A stretch of DNA of 64,000 nucleotides from Rhynchopus sp. YZ270_cl-10 (GCA_964035575.1 OZ037868.1:868001-932000), one strand, 5' to 3'. Positions 1 to 10,292 are shown, numbered from the stretch's first letter. Notes: generated by a model not told the origin, from the letters alone. Made by a program: numbers and translations.

Positions 1-69
1 TCCTGCCAAGGCTCTGATCCGACCATGGTCGCCCATTGTCGGGCGACCAAGCGACCCGGTCGCTTGGTC

Positions 70-340
70 GCCCAAAAAAAAATTTTTTTTTTGGTGACCC
101 TGCGTGAAAAATTTTTTTTTTTTTTTGTTAGAAAAAAAAATTTTTTTTTTTGTGATGTCGAAAAAAAAATTTTTGGGTCATATGGCCTTATAAGCAACAA
201 AGGCGAACAAGACGACCATTTCCCCGAGACCCCGCGACCCGGGTCGCGACCCCCATAAAAAAAAAAAAATTTTTTTTTTTTTGGTCGTTGAAAAAATTTT
301 GCCATTTTTTTTATTTTTTTTTTTTGGAAATTATGGAATT
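70..340. repeat. Cluster of A-run/T-run palindromes (left arm of copy 1)
   Basis: At least five blocks in which about 9 A are followed by about 9 or more T are separated by short conserved spacers such as GGTGACCCTGCGTG and TGTGATGTCG. The same blocks and spacers in the same order occur at 9841-10070 in copy 2, so this is a defined module of the transposon and not random AT-rich DNA. Each block is self-complementary. Confidence 0.8.
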
Positions 341-1087
341 CGGTTTTGCCTTACGAACCTTATTTTTTTTTTTGGCCCTTTTTTCCTAGTTCTGGCCCTA
401 TCTTTCAAATAAAGCCAGAATTTTCAACTTTTGAGCCTTTTTAAGGCATTTCCCTGCATTTTTCTGCAAAAAAAGACCACAAGAACGCAATTTGCCTTTG
501 CAAAAATTGAAATTTCGAGACAAAAATTTGAAAAATTTCACAGTCATAAAAACGCTCAGGAAAATAATCGAGGTCCGTTTTTTGGGCAGAGAATGGCGTT
601 TTAGAGGCCCACATACGGTCAAAACATCAAAATTTTGGGTTTTTTTGCACTTTTGGACACCCAAGGACCCACTATAAGGGGTGAATTTTTTCTAGCCTGA
701 GATTTCCCTTTGCGAAAAAAAAATTTTTTTTTTCGATTTTTTTTTTTTTTTCGACAACTACTTTCTGGGGTACTTGGTGGTAAGGGCCCACATCAGTACG
801 TAAGGTTATGACCAAAATAGCCGTATTTTGGTTGAAAATTTGACTTGAAATTTTTTTTCATAATTTGCCCAATCTGAGGTTTTCATTGGATTCTTTGGGC
901 CATTTTATGAGGTACCACGCCCGATTTTGGGCGAAAAAAAAAATTTTTTTTTGGTCAAAAATCGCCTTGTATAACCACTGTATTGGTGTAGGCTTGTACA
1001 CAGAAGTGTGTTTTGTGTAACCACAGATGGTCAAAACACCCGATTTTTGCGTTTTTTTGCAGTTTTTGGTGCCCAAAAACCCAGGTC

Positions 1088-1112
1088 AGGGGTCGAAATT
1101 CTAGAAAACACT
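1088..1112. repeat. Short perfect palindrome
   Basis: CTAGAAAACAC and its complement GTGTTTTCTAG are separated by two bases. It lies at the boundary between transposon-family sequence shared with 10450-10605 and the inserted R/SatA material, so it may mark an old junction. Confidence 0.6.
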
Positions 1113-1328
1113 TGTGTTTTCTAGTTTTTAAAGGTTGCTGTTCCGGCCACTCCCTCAGTCTCTAACCCCCCCTTCAGTCTCCCCCTCCCCCCTGCTGGAT
1201 ACGACCAAAAACCGGTTTTTTTTTGAGGGTGTAGAAGCTTCGCCCAGCCGAAAAAACGTTTTCTTTGGAAAGATCGGACACTTTTTGGGGCGTGTATAGG
1301 CTCAGCGAGGCTGGGAGCCCTTAGAGAC

Positions 1329-1570
1329 CCTGACACCAGGGTGTCACGAGTACCCCTTTTATACACGTGTTTCTTAAGGCTTCTACAGGGTTCTACAGGC
1401 AAAACAGGCGTTTTGGCCAAAAACCCGGTTTTTCAGGCAGGTGACCGGTTTTGCGGCTTGGGAAACGTGCCAGCGAGCTGTGAGAACCGTGCATGGGCCA
1501 CACACGGCACGAGTTGCAGCAGCCCACCGAAGGTGGGCTGCGTTTGGTAACCACACGATGCGGTTAACGC
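1329..1570 (+). repeat. R repeat, copy 1
   Basis: This block of about 240 bp recurs at 7499-7680 in the same orientation and at 11562-11780 in inverted orientation. Landmarks are CGAGTACCCCTTTT, GGCTTCTACAGGGTTCTACA and the hairpin CCCACCGAAGGTGGGC. It stands close to SatA in every occurrence. It has no coding capacity that I can see. Positions 1113-1328, immediately before it, hold related low-complexity sequence without a recognisable gene. Confidence 0.75.
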
Positions 1571-1734
1571 GTGTATCGCACATGCATAGCGTTGTGTGTA
1601 TCGTATACGAAGACCGTAGTGTGTAACGCACGTGTAGACCGTTCCGTTATCACAACCACACGAGCCAGCGAAGTGTCACAGCGGCGCAGGTGTTGCGTTA
1701 ACGCGATGGCGTTAAACCCGTAGCATGCTTTCGT

Positions 1735-1853
1735 ACAGATCGCTACGTACACATCGGTTGCGTTGCGTTGCATGCGTTGCGTTCGTTGCATACAGATCGC
1801 TACGTACGCATCGGTTGCGTTCGTTGCATACAGATCGCTACGTACACATTATA
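1735..1853 (+). repeat. SatA satellite, left remnant
   Basis: About two units of the 57-bp satellite with the landmark CATACAGATCGCTACGTAC. The array is interrupted by a LINE-1 fragment at 1854 and resumes at 3530. The flanking 1571-1734 is SatA-associated sequence without a gene. Confidence 0.8.
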
Positions 1854-3529
1854 GTCTACCGCGCTCTGGTAACCTCCTCTTTTTCATTTATGATTTATTT
1901 TTCTTTTACGGCAGCAATTACTGTTAGGTGAAAGGGTGCGTAGCGACACCCCCGATGCGAGCTACCAACACAACCATCAAAACCCCCCTTATGACTAAAC
2001 ATGCAAGCACATGCACGCACAAACACTACATGTGCCCAAAGAGGCGTGCGGCGCGTCTTACCATACGGACGTTCTTCCCGCCCACCAAAATCCCAAATTC
2101 CCCAACTCCCCTATTTAATACCCCCACCTCACCCTTCCCCCTTTACACAATACACACGTGCCGGTGAAGCTGCGTAGGAGTCTACTAGGCCACCTTGCAT
2201 GCTCCACCAGGTACGCTACTAGCGAAAACAACAGCACACTCTTATGGGACACTATGTCAACCGCAGTAGCCCCAAACTTCCCCCCCACGGGTAGTGACAC
2301 ACACTTCTACAATTTGTAACAAAACAAAACTTTAATAACTCAAATTTTAATTTTTAAAAAAAAAAATGTTTTATTTTAAAATATTTTTTTTCGCAATTGC
2401 AAACTGAAACAACCTGTCGCTATCAACACCTTGCGGGGAGGCGCCAGTGGGTACCGCGCCCCTGTAACCTCCCACCTTTTTATTTTCGGCAGCAGTCACT
2501 GTAAAGTAGACGGGTGCGTAGCGACACCCCCGATGCGAGCCACCTGTACTACCATTTAACCCCCCTTATCCCCATATGCAAGTAAGATACGTTACGCAAT
2601 GTGGGAACGTACTACTCGTGCCCTACTCACTAGTTTATTTTTCTGCCACGACAACCCCCAGACTCAGCCCCTGCCCGTGGCCCGATGTAGTACCCTAAGC
2701 ACACCCGATTGCGGCACAGGCAAATGCGACGACAAGGGGAGGAGGGGTGGGGAGAGCGATGGGTACCTGAAGTGGAAGTTGCGCCTCTGCTGGGTGTCCG
2801 AGTCTCATAGGTAATAACACGAGCCACATGCCCCAAAAGAACGCCACCAACACCCCAACAAGGGCAAATCGTGTACGCCGCCACAACACAAACCTACCTA
2901 AGAGATCAGGGCTCCTGGTGGGGGTTTGCGACTGCCACAGATGCCTGCCTCTCACTCTGCCCGCCCCCTCGCCCCTAAAGACACACAAACACACCAGTCA
3001 CTGCATTTTGTTGATGTTAAAATCGATTGCGCCCTGGGTGCTATCTTGGGATATGAAAGGGGGAAAGCGTGTGATGGGGGCGAGCTGTGTGTACCCTATT
3101 TGCTGCCTTACGTTTCACTTTCCACACCGCCCCATATAAATACACACTAGTTATACTTACACAATGCATATTCCCTTTTATTTTTTTTTTTTTGAGTGAC
3201 TTTTAAGCGTATACCTTTGGCTAAGCACGCCACGACACCGCTTACATTACTGCGCGCACCACTCCATTTGTATTTTCCAGTTTTAGGGGAGGTATCCTCG
3301 CGTACGAGTTGTTTGACTCCAAAGTGATTCCCCGGCCTCTCAAGCAAGCAGGAGACCAACGTCAGGGGAGGTGTAATGAGATACCCTGGGCCGTGCCCAC
3401 CTTTTGTGTTCTGTTCATTTTGTTTGAGTGGTGCGCCCACCTTGCTTTTTGTTCATTGTGTACAAACCTATCGCAATAAAAAGACCACTAAAGGCCAAAG
3501 AGAAAAAAAAAAAAAAAAAAAAAAAAAAA
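1854..3529 (+). mobile_element. LINE-1 copy D, 5'-truncated (3' UTR only)
   Basis: The sequence matches the 3' UTR of LINE-1 from 15975 onward in copy B and ends in a poly(A) tail (3503-3529). The flanks repeat ACACAT (1844-1849 and 3529-3534), a short target duplication inside a SatA unit. The four bases TATA at 1850-1853 match neither SatA nor the LINE and look like filler added at the 5' junction. No protein is encoded. Short ORFs here recur in the other copies only because the copies are nearly identical. Confidence 0.88.
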
Positions 3530-4577
3530 CACATCGGTTGCGTTGCGTTGCATGCGTTGCGTTCGTTGCATACAGATCGCTACGTACACATCGGTTGCGT
3601 TGCGTTGCATGCGTTGCGTTCGTTGCATACAGATCGCTACGTACACATCGGTTGCGTTGCGTTGCATGCGTTGCGTTCGTTGCATACAGATCGCTACGTA
3701 TGCATCGGTTGCGTTGCGTTGCATGCGTTGCGTTCGTTGCATACAGATCGCTACGTACACATCGGTTGCGTTGCGTTGCATGCGTTGCGTTCGTTGCATA
3801 CAGATCGCTACGTATGCATCGGTTGCGTTGCGTTGCATGCGTTGCGTTCGTTGCATACAGATCGCTACGTACGCATCGGTTGCGTTGCGTTGCATGCGTT
3901 GCGTTGCGTTCGTTGCGTTGCGTTCGTTACATACAGATCGTAACGTACACATCGGTTGCGCTGCGTTGTATGCGTTGCGTTGGATACGTTGCGTTCGTTG
4001 CATACAGATCGCTACGTACACATCGGTTGCGTTGCGTTGCATGCGTTGCGTTGCGTTGCATTCGTTGCATACAGATCGTAACGTACACATCGGTTGCGCT
4101 GCGTTGCATGCGTTGCGTTCGTTGCATACAGATCGCTACGTACGCATCGGTTGCGTTCGTTGCATACAGATCGCTACGTACACATCGGTTGCGTTGCGTT
4201 GCATGCGTTGCGTTGCATGCGTTGCGTTCGTTGCATACAGATCGCTACGTATGCATCGGTTGCGTTGCGTTGCATGCGTTGCGTTCGTTGCATACAGATC
4301 GCTACGTACACATCGGTTGCGTTGCGTTCGTTGCGTTGCGTTCGTTACATACAGATCGTAACGTACACATCGGTTGCGCTGCGTTGCATGCGTTGCGTTG
4401 GATACGTTGCGTTCGTTACATACAGATCGCTACGTACACATCGGTTGCGTTGCGTTGCATGCGTTGCGTTGCGTTCGTTGCGTTGCGTTCGTTACATACA
4501 GATCGTAACGTACACATCGGTTGCGTTGCGTTGCATGCGTTGCGTTCGTTGCGTTGCGTTCGTTGCATACAGATCGT
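3530..4577 (+). repeat. SatA satellite array 1 (57-bp unit)
   Basis: About 18 units of a 57-bp repeat. Successive CATACAGATCGC landmarks lie exactly 57 bp apart in regular stretches, and several units carry extra GCGTT-type insertions. Because 57 is a multiple of three and the unit lacks stops in several frames, long false reading frames arise on both strands. The array is followed by a tail (4578-4670) with the landmark ACACCAGCCAGCGAAGTGTT, which also follows or lies near other SatA arrays. Confidence 0.92.
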
Positions 4578-4588
4578 ATCGAAAACGT

Positions 4589-4672
4589 AGAGCGTTACGT
4601 GCAAACCATACACAGACCGTTTGACACACCAGCCAGCGAAGTGTTTTCAAGACCGTCAACTCAAATTTTCTC
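4589..4672 (+). repeat. SatA-associated tail sequence, copy 1
   Basis: This block of about 80 bp, starting CGTGCAAACCATACACAGAC and ending near CAACTCAAATTTT, recurs almost identically at 10956-11035. There it separates two copies of a transposon end. Related wording (CCAGCCAG.GAAGTGT) follows SatA at about 1660 and 9095. Confidence 0.75.
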
Positions 4673-4889
4673 GAAAAAAAAAATTTTTTTTTTGAGATTT
4701 TTTGATTTTTTGCTAAGGTGCTGGACCATACAAACTGTACAGGGTACACAAAATGGCCGGGGAATAAATCTGTGATGCTCAAAACATCAAAATTCTGGCT
4801 TTATTTGCATTTTTGGTGCAGCCATGAGCAGAAAAAAAATTTTTTTTTCTGTGGAAAAATTTTTGTGATGTCGAAAAAAAAAATTTTTT

Positions 4890-5025
4890 TTTGGGCGACC
4901 AAGCGACCGGGTCGCCCGACCATGGTCGTCGGTCGGGCGACCGTTGGGCGACCAAAGCGACCAAGTCGGGCGACCAAGGCGACTTGGTCGGGGGGGCAGG
5001 CGACCATGGTCGGATCAGAGCCTTG
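4890..5025. repeat. Right subterminal arm of transposon copy 1
   Basis: Repeated words of the type GGGCGACCAAGCGACC, in both orientations, together with the palindrome CGACCATGGTCG end at the transposon terminus. The left arm (20-75) uses the same word set. Copy 2 uses a different set (GTCGAC, GTCGGCCGAC) at the same position. Confidence 0.7.
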
Positions 5026-6582
5026 CTCCTGCAGCTCCTCTTCCCGTTGCTCGGTCAGCCCGTTGCAGTTGAAGCTGATCAGCTTCAGGGCTTCCTCTGG
5101 TCCGGGGTTCTGCTCTACGTCGCCGCACCTCAGGAGAAGTAGACGTCTCAGGTGTAGGAGGTGGCGTCGTCCCTCAGATGGTTGCAGCTGTTGGTGCAGT
5201 TGTTGGTGCTGTTGCTGTTGCTGCTGCTGGTGATGTTGTCGTTGTTGTTGTTGCTGTTGCCGTTGTTGTTGTAGCTGTCGTTGCTGCTGTTGATGCTGCT
5301 GGTGATGTTGCTGTTGTTGTTGTCGTGTAAGCGGCCACTGCTGTTGATGCTGCTGTTGTTGCTGCTGGTGATGTTGTTGTTGTTGCTGTCGTATTAGGTG
5401 CCTCTGCTGTTGTTGCTGCTGATGTTGTTGTTGTTGGTGCTGCTGTACCGGTACATGTTTTGTTTTGTGGGGTGTAAGGGGGATGGGTTTGTGTGTAGTT
5501 GGAGGAGGTTGGATTAGGGAGGGTGGGGTTGGAGAGATAGGGAGGGGGGTGGTGGTATGGTCTACACGACGAGTTTGATCCCCTTGTTGCTGGACCGCGG
5601 CGACCGCACCGTTATCCCCCCCGGTATCGTCCGGGCTGTGGGGGAGCTGTCCCCAGTCTTGGCGGACGTGTTCCGCCCGTGCTCCTCTCCCACCCTCGCC
5701 CTTTTCCCTTTGGGCGTTTTCCTGGGGGATCCAGACGGTAGCGGTGTCTTTGACGAAGGCGTTTTGCCTTCTGTCATTTCTTCGTCGTCTTCTGTGCCGA
5801 TGTTGGTGTCGACACTTAGTTTTGCACCGCCTTTCTTTCCGGGTCTTGTGCTCTTGGGGAGGAGCTTTTCTAGGCTTAGCGATAACCCTTGGCTGATTTG
5901 TTCGAAGCCTTCGGCTAAGCCCACCCTCAATTGTGACGCGAGGTTTTCCTGATTTGTAGAGAGAGCTTCCACTCTCTTTTCCAAATCGGAAAACCTCGCG
6001 TCCCAAACTGAGGGTCCGGTCGCTGGTACGCTCCCCTTTCCCTTGCCTCCCTTGTTCCCCTTCCCGCTTCCCTTTCCACCCATGTTCTCGTTCCCATCGC
6101 CTCCCACCGTTTTGGGGGACGTTGCATTCTGGCCGAGCCCTACTCCCATTGGGAGGGATGCACTGTGTGCCTGCTTCCCCCCTTCCCCGCTCTTTGCTCC
6201 TCCCCTGCCCCCGCCCTGACCCTTTGCTCCTGGGCTTTGGTAGCCCTTTCCTCTCCCCCTCCCCTTTCCTCCTTTTTGTGTCTGTGAGGTCGTGTTTTTT
6301 TTGTGTGGGGGGAATTTTGCATGGATCGCTGGTGTGCAGACGATCACATGCTCCCCAAATGTGAAGGAGGGTGGGGGTGGTGGTTGTGCATGCATTGCGA
6401 CCAGGAGTGTGTGTGTGTGTGTGCCCCCGGGTGCTGTTTCCCTGCGAGTGCTTCTCCCTCTGATGTGGCGTCCCGTTTGGGAAATTGCCGACACTAGGTC
6501 CTCGGGTGTGCACGTGGTGGGTAAGCCGGTGAGCCTGTAGCTTGCCTCCCCTGCCCTTTCCGCCTTTCCCACTGTTTCCCAT
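5026..6582 (-). pseudogene. LINE-1 copy A ORF2, N-terminal part only
   Basis: The frame overlaps ORF1 in the -1 register. It continues past the ORF1 stop through a Pro/Thr-rich and then a Gln/His-rich tract (CAG/CAA repeats, about 5190-5445), the 2A-like motif CGDVEQNPGP, and the first residues of the endonuclease (ISFNCNGL). It stops being LINE sequence at the transposon junction (5026). An open frame continues into the transposon by chance and should not be read as a fusion protein. Confidence 0.85.
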
Positions 6583-7091
6583 GCCTTCACTTCGTCCTTT
6601 TTTGGGACAACGATCCCGAAATCCCCTAATCTACCCATTACCACCCTCCCCTGTACTCTTTCCGAGTGCTCCAGCGTTTCGTCGTAGGACGCTTCTGGCC
6701 AAATGACAGACGTAAGTCCGTCATTTGAGTTGGTGCGGGCGGGGCGTATGAACACCCCGTTCACACCGGAGAAAGATAGTATGGGGGCTTCGGGGGATGG
6801 GATTCCCTCAAAATAAAATTTAAAAATATGTTGAGAGGAGGGTTCTCTTCTTTTGAGGGTGAGGGGGGAGACTGACATACGGTGTTGCGAGAGGACTTGC
6901 CTCGCCTTCTCGTCTGCGTTCTTCTCCCACTCGTGCGCGTCATGCGCCGACCGCGACACTTCCAGCAGGAAGCCTTCTGCTTCCGCTAGCCGTGCCGCGG
7001 CTGCTGGCGTTGCCGCCGGGTTCCGGAGCGTGAGGGAGGGTGCCGGCTGCGTCTCTGCATCTACGTCCATGGCGTGATCCGGTGAGGTCAT
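5562..7091 (-). CDS. LINE-1 copy A ORF1 protein (509 aa)
   Basis: This is an intact ORF1, apparently identical in protein sequence to the full-length copy (27361-28890). The start is the first ATG after the LINE 5' end. The N-terminal third is globular. The middle is a Gly/Lys/Arg-rich basic linker (residues about 270-360) suited to nucleic-acid binding. A short heptad-like segment (DLEKRVEAL...) follows, then a charged, serine-rich tail. The role expected from LINE biology is RNA binding and RNP formation. The block around FGIVVPKKDEVKAW and LTGLPTTCTPEDLVSAI has a clear counterpart in the ORF1 of LINE-2. No canonical zinc knuckle is seen. Confidence 0.85.
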   Translation of the reverse strand: MTSPDHAMDVDAETQPAPSLTLRNPAATPAAAARLAEAEGFLLEVSRSAHDAHEWEKNADEKARQVLSQHRMSVSPLTLKRREPSSQHIFKFYFEGIPSPEAPILSFSGVNGVFIRPARTNSNDGLTSVIWPEASYDETLEHSERVQGRVVMGRLGDFGIVVPKKDEVKAWETVGKAERAGEASYRLTGLPTTCTPEDLVSAISQTGRHIRGRSTRRETAPGGTHTHTLLVAMHAQPPPPPSFTFGEHVIVCTPAIHAKFPPHKKNTTSQTQKGGKGRGRGKGYQSPGAKGQGGGRGGAKSGEGGKQAHSASLPMGVGLGQNATSPKTVGGDGNENMGGKGSGKGNKGGKGKGSVPATGPSVWDARFSDLEKRVEALSTNQENLASQLRVGLAEGFEQISQGLSLSLEKLLPKSTRPGKKGGAKLSVDTNIGTEDDEEMTEGKTPSSKTPLPSGSPRKTPKGKRARVGEEHGRNTSAKTGDSSPTARTIPGGITVRSPRSSNKGIKLVV

Positions 7092-7427
7092 GTTGTGGGG
7101 GGTGGGATTAGCAAAGGGTAGGTGGGCGTGCGGAGGTTGTTGAAGGGGGGAAAGGAAACAAAAGCAGACTTACCAGGTCAAAAGCGAATAGCAGGCAAAA
7201 GTATAATAGGTATTACACTTAAAATAAAAATAAAAATAAAAATAAAAATAAAGTAATGTTAGAAGACCCTGTTTCTCCTGATCGCAGTTCTTAGTCGGTC
7301 ACTCTTCTTGACCGTCCAGGGTTGCCACGGGGAGGCGACTGCGGTAGGTATAAAAGGGGTGAGGTGGTAAAAAGTAAATAAGTAAAAACAGGGTGGCACG
7401 TGGTGTTGTGTAATGTGTATAAACCCC

Positions 7428-7680
7428 AATGAAGTACAGAAACTGTAGCTTTAGAAATCGTTGGTTCTCTGAAGCAAAGACCTCCAAACCCTGACAGACC
7501 CTGAAACCAGGGTGTCGCGAGTACCCCTTTTTTACACGTGTTTCTTAAGGCTTCTACAGGGTTCTACAGGCAAAACAGGCGTTTTGGCCAGAAACCCGGT
7601 TTTTCAGGCGGGTAACCGGGTTTGCGGCTTGGGAAACGTGCCAGCGCGCTGTGAGAACCATGCGTGGGGGTTTGTAACCA
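7428..7680 (+). repeat. R repeat, copy 2
   Basis: This sequence flanks the 5' end of LINE-1 copy A. Positions 7445-7503 (CTCTGAAGCAAAGACCTCC... to ACCAGGGTGTCGCGAG) match 17671-17728 in inverted orientation. Positions 7504-7680 match copy 1. SatA begins immediately after it. Confidence 0.75.
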
Positions 7681-9050
7681 CTCGTTGCGTTGGTTGCGTT
7701 GCGTTCGTTGCATACAGATCGTAACGTACACATCGGTTGCGTTGCGTTGTATGCGTTGCGTTCGTTGCATACAGATCGTAACGAACGCATCGGTTGCGTT
7801 GCGTTGCATGCGTTGCGTTCGTTGCATACAGATCGTAACGTACACATCGGTTGCGTTGCGTGTGTTGCATACAGATCGTAACGTACACATCGGTTGCGTT
7901 GCGTTGCATGCGTTGCGTTCGTTGCATACAGATCGTAACGTACGCATCGGTTGCGTTGCGTTGCATGCGTTGCGTTCGTTGCATACAGATCGTAACGTAC
8001 GCATCGGTTGCGTTGCGTTGCATGCGTTGCGTTCGTTGCATACAGATCGTAACGTACACATCGGTTGCGTTGCGTTGCATGCGTTGCGTTCGTTGCATAC
8101 AGATCGTAAAGTACACATCGGTTGCGTTGCGTTGTATGCGTTGCGTTCGTTGCATACAGATCGCTACGTACACATCGGTTGCGTTGCGTGCGTTGCATAC
8201 AGATCGTAACGTACGCATCGGTTGCGTTGCGTTGCATGCGTTGCGTTCGTTGCATACAGATCGTAACGTACACATCGGTTGCGTTGCGTTGCATGCGTTG
8301 CGTTCGTTGCATACAGATCGCTACGTACACATCGGTTGCGTTGCGTGCGTTGCATACAGATCGTAACGTACGCATCGGTTGCGTTGCGTTGCATGCGTTG
8401 CGTTCGTTGCATACAGATCGTAACGTACACATCGGTTGCGTTGCGTTGCATGCGTTGCGTTCGTTGCATACAGATCGCTACGTACACATCGGTTGCGTTG
8501 CGTGCGTTGCATACAGATCGTAACGTACGCATCGGTTGCGTTGCGTTGTATGCGTTGCGTTCGTTGCATACAGATCGTAAAGTACACATCGGTTGCGTTG
8601 CGTTGTATGCGTTGCGTTCGTTGCATACAGATCGTAACGTACGCATCGGTTGCGTTGCGTTGCATGCGTTGCGTTCGTTGCATACAGATCGCTACGTACA
8701 CATCGGTTGCGTTGCGTGCGTTGCATACAGATCGTAACGTACGCATCGGTTGCGTTGCGTTGCATGCGTTGCGTTCGTTGCATACAGATCGTAACGTACA
8801 CATCGGTTGCGTTGCGTTGTATGCGTTGCGTTCGTTGCATACAGATCGTAACGTACGCATCGGTTGCGTTGCGTTGTATGCGTTGCGTTCGTTGCATACA
8901 GATCGCTACGTACACATCGGTTGCGTTGCGTTCGTTGCGTTCTGATCGTTACGTACACATCGGTTGCGTTGCGTGCGTTGCATACAGATCGTAACGTACG
9001 CATCGGTTGCGTTGCGTTGCATGCTTTGGTTGCATACGGATCGTAACGTA
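7681..9050 (+). repeat. SatA satellite array 2, with higher-order structure
   Basis: About 24 units, mostly 57 bp, many with the variant GATCGTAACGTACGCATCGG instead of GATCGCTACGTACACATCGG. A shortened 43-bp unit (TTGCGTTGCGTGCGTTGC...) recurs at about 8182, 8339 and 8496, a spacing of 157 bp (43+57+57), then at wider spacing near 8710 and 8967. That is a higher-order repeat. Long ORFs here are repeat artefacts. Confidence 0.9.
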
Positions 9051-9418
9051 TAGAGCGGATCCGTTTCGTGGTGTTCGGTTGCGTTTATCAACCACACCAG
9101 CCAGGAGTGTTAAGGATTGCCAAAAAAAACTAAATTTTTCTTCAGTTTTCTCGCACGGCTCACAGTTAAAGACCTTAACACAGAGTGTTAAGGAAAATGC
9201 GTAAAATCGGCGAACAGCCTCCAAAACCTGGAAAAGTGGTACGAATGGCCTCATACTGGCCCGGAAACGACACACTGCGGTTACAGCGCTCAGGAGGCGG
9301 TTTTTGGACCACCTAACTCGAAACCCGATTTTTTGGTCGCAAACCGCCTAGTACTTTTTTTGCTGTAAAAACGTGTAAAAAAAAAAGCACCTGTTTAGGC
9401 GGGTTTTTGGGCCAGAAA
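9051..9418. other. Unique-looking spacer after SatA
   Basis: No gene is seen. It begins with the SatA-associated wording CCACACCAGCCAGGAGTGTT. Two copies of a TTAACAC.GAGTGTTAAGGA hairpin-like motif lie near 9105 and 9175, and the motif also occurs at 17900-17925. Confidence 0.5.
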
Positions 9419-9770
9419 CCGGTTTTTAGGGCCCATACGCGTGCATGCGGCGTGCGAAACGCATCTAGGGGGTGTTTTGACCATATATGGGTCATATACA
9501 GAGGTGCACACGTGCCTTTGCAGTACCACGTTTTTACACGTAAAAACGGCAAAGGCGTTTGTGGTCAAAAACCACACAGAAACCGGTTTTTAGGAGGCAC
9601 ACGCGTGCATGCGGCGTGCGAAACGCATCCAGGGAGTGTTTTGACCACGTATGGGTCATACACAGTCGTGCACACGTGCCCTTTGCAGTGCCACGCAACC
9701 CACGTTTGTACACCAAAAAACGGTAAAGGCGTTTGTGGGTAAAAACCACACAGAAACCCACACAGACTGG
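9419..9770 (+). repeat. 164-bp tandem duplication
   Basis: Two diverged copies begin CCGGTTTTTAGG at 9419 and 9583 and share GCGTGCATGCGGCGTGCGAA and GTGTTTTGACCA. They end at the target site of transposon copy 2. No coding content is seen. Confidence 0.8.
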
Positions 9771-10141
9771 TTTAGCCCAAGGCTCTAAGTCGACAGTGTC
9801 GGCCCCTGTCGGCCGACTGTCGGCCGACTGTCGAAAAGTCGAAAAAAAAAAAATTTTTTTTTTGGTGACCCTGCGTGAAATTTTTTTTTTTTTTTTTGTT
9901 AGGAAAAAAAAAATTTTTTTTTTGTGATGTCGAAAAAAAAATTTTTGGGTCATATGGCCTTTTTAGCAACAAAGGCGAACAAGACGACCATTTCCCCGAG
10001 ACCCCCGCGACCCGGGTCGCGACCCCCATAAAAAAAAAAATTTTTTTTTTTTTTTGGTCGTTGAAAAAATTTTGTATCCCTCAGGGTACACTTTATACCC
10101 TCCCTTACGCAAAAATTATTCCCTATAGGGTGTAAAATTTA

Positions 10142-10292
10142 CCCACTTTATCTCCCTCCTGCTCACTTTATCTCCCCAGGGAGATAAAGTGAGCAGGAGG
10201 GAGATAAAGTGAGCAGGAGGGAGATAAAGTGAGCAGGAGGGAGATAAAGTGAGCAGCAGGGAGATAAAGTGAGCAGGAGGGAGATAAAGTGA
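10142..10292. repeat. 20-bp tandem repeat with inverted start
   Basis: GAGATAAAGTGAGCAGGAGG is repeated about 5.5 times (10180-10292). It is preceded by an inverted copy (CTCACTTTATCTCCC), which gives a hairpin centred near 10178. It lies inside transposon copy 2 and is absent from copy 1. Confidence 0.85.

Larger units (their letters stand above)
7..5025. mobile_element. Inverted-repeat DNA transposon, copy 1 (non-autonomous, nested)
   Basis: The ends are inverted copies of each other: CAAGGCTCTGATCCGACCAT at the left and its complement ending AGAGCCTTG at 5025. The right flank is CTCCTGC (5026-5032). The window opens with TCCTGC just before the left end, so a 7-bp target duplication is visible except for one base beyond the window. 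LINE-1 reads straight through this target in its intact copy (near 26824-26832), so the element inserted into LINE-1 copy A. It encodes no transposase. Both arms are packed with A-run/T-run palindromes and with words built on GCGACC and CGACCATGGTCG. The middle (about 1104-4670) carries R repeat, SatA and a LINE-1 fragment, which explains its size relative to copy 2 (1.4 kb). A 7-bp duplication with CAAGG termini does not match a superfamily I can assign with confidence. Confidence 0.85.
5026..7427 (-). mobile_element. LINE-1 copy A, 5' portion
   Basis: On the minus strand this copy runs from the LINE-1 5' end (7427, shared terminus GTGTATAAACCCC with the intact copy at 29214) through the whole of ORF1 and the start of ORF2. 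It is then cut at 5026 by the inverted-repeat transposon. The remainder of the LINE should lie to the left of the window, beyond the duplicated target. Sequence identity with the full-length copy is very high. One visible difference is the length of the AAATA-type repeat in the 5' UTR (7222-7255 here, about 12 bp shorter in the other copy). Confidence 0.9.

Noticed and set aside
3376-4624. Long reading frames on both strands with CVALHALRSL or NATQRMQRN repeats
   Set aside because: They are translations of the 57-bp SatA unit, which is a multiple of three without stops. Several frames are equally open and there is no start or end context.
5026-6582. Fusion protein of LINE-1 ORF2 with a tail encoded by the transposon (frame continuing to 4801)
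   Set aside because: The frame crosses the insertion junction by chance. The tail reads through A/T runs and is absent from the intact LINE.
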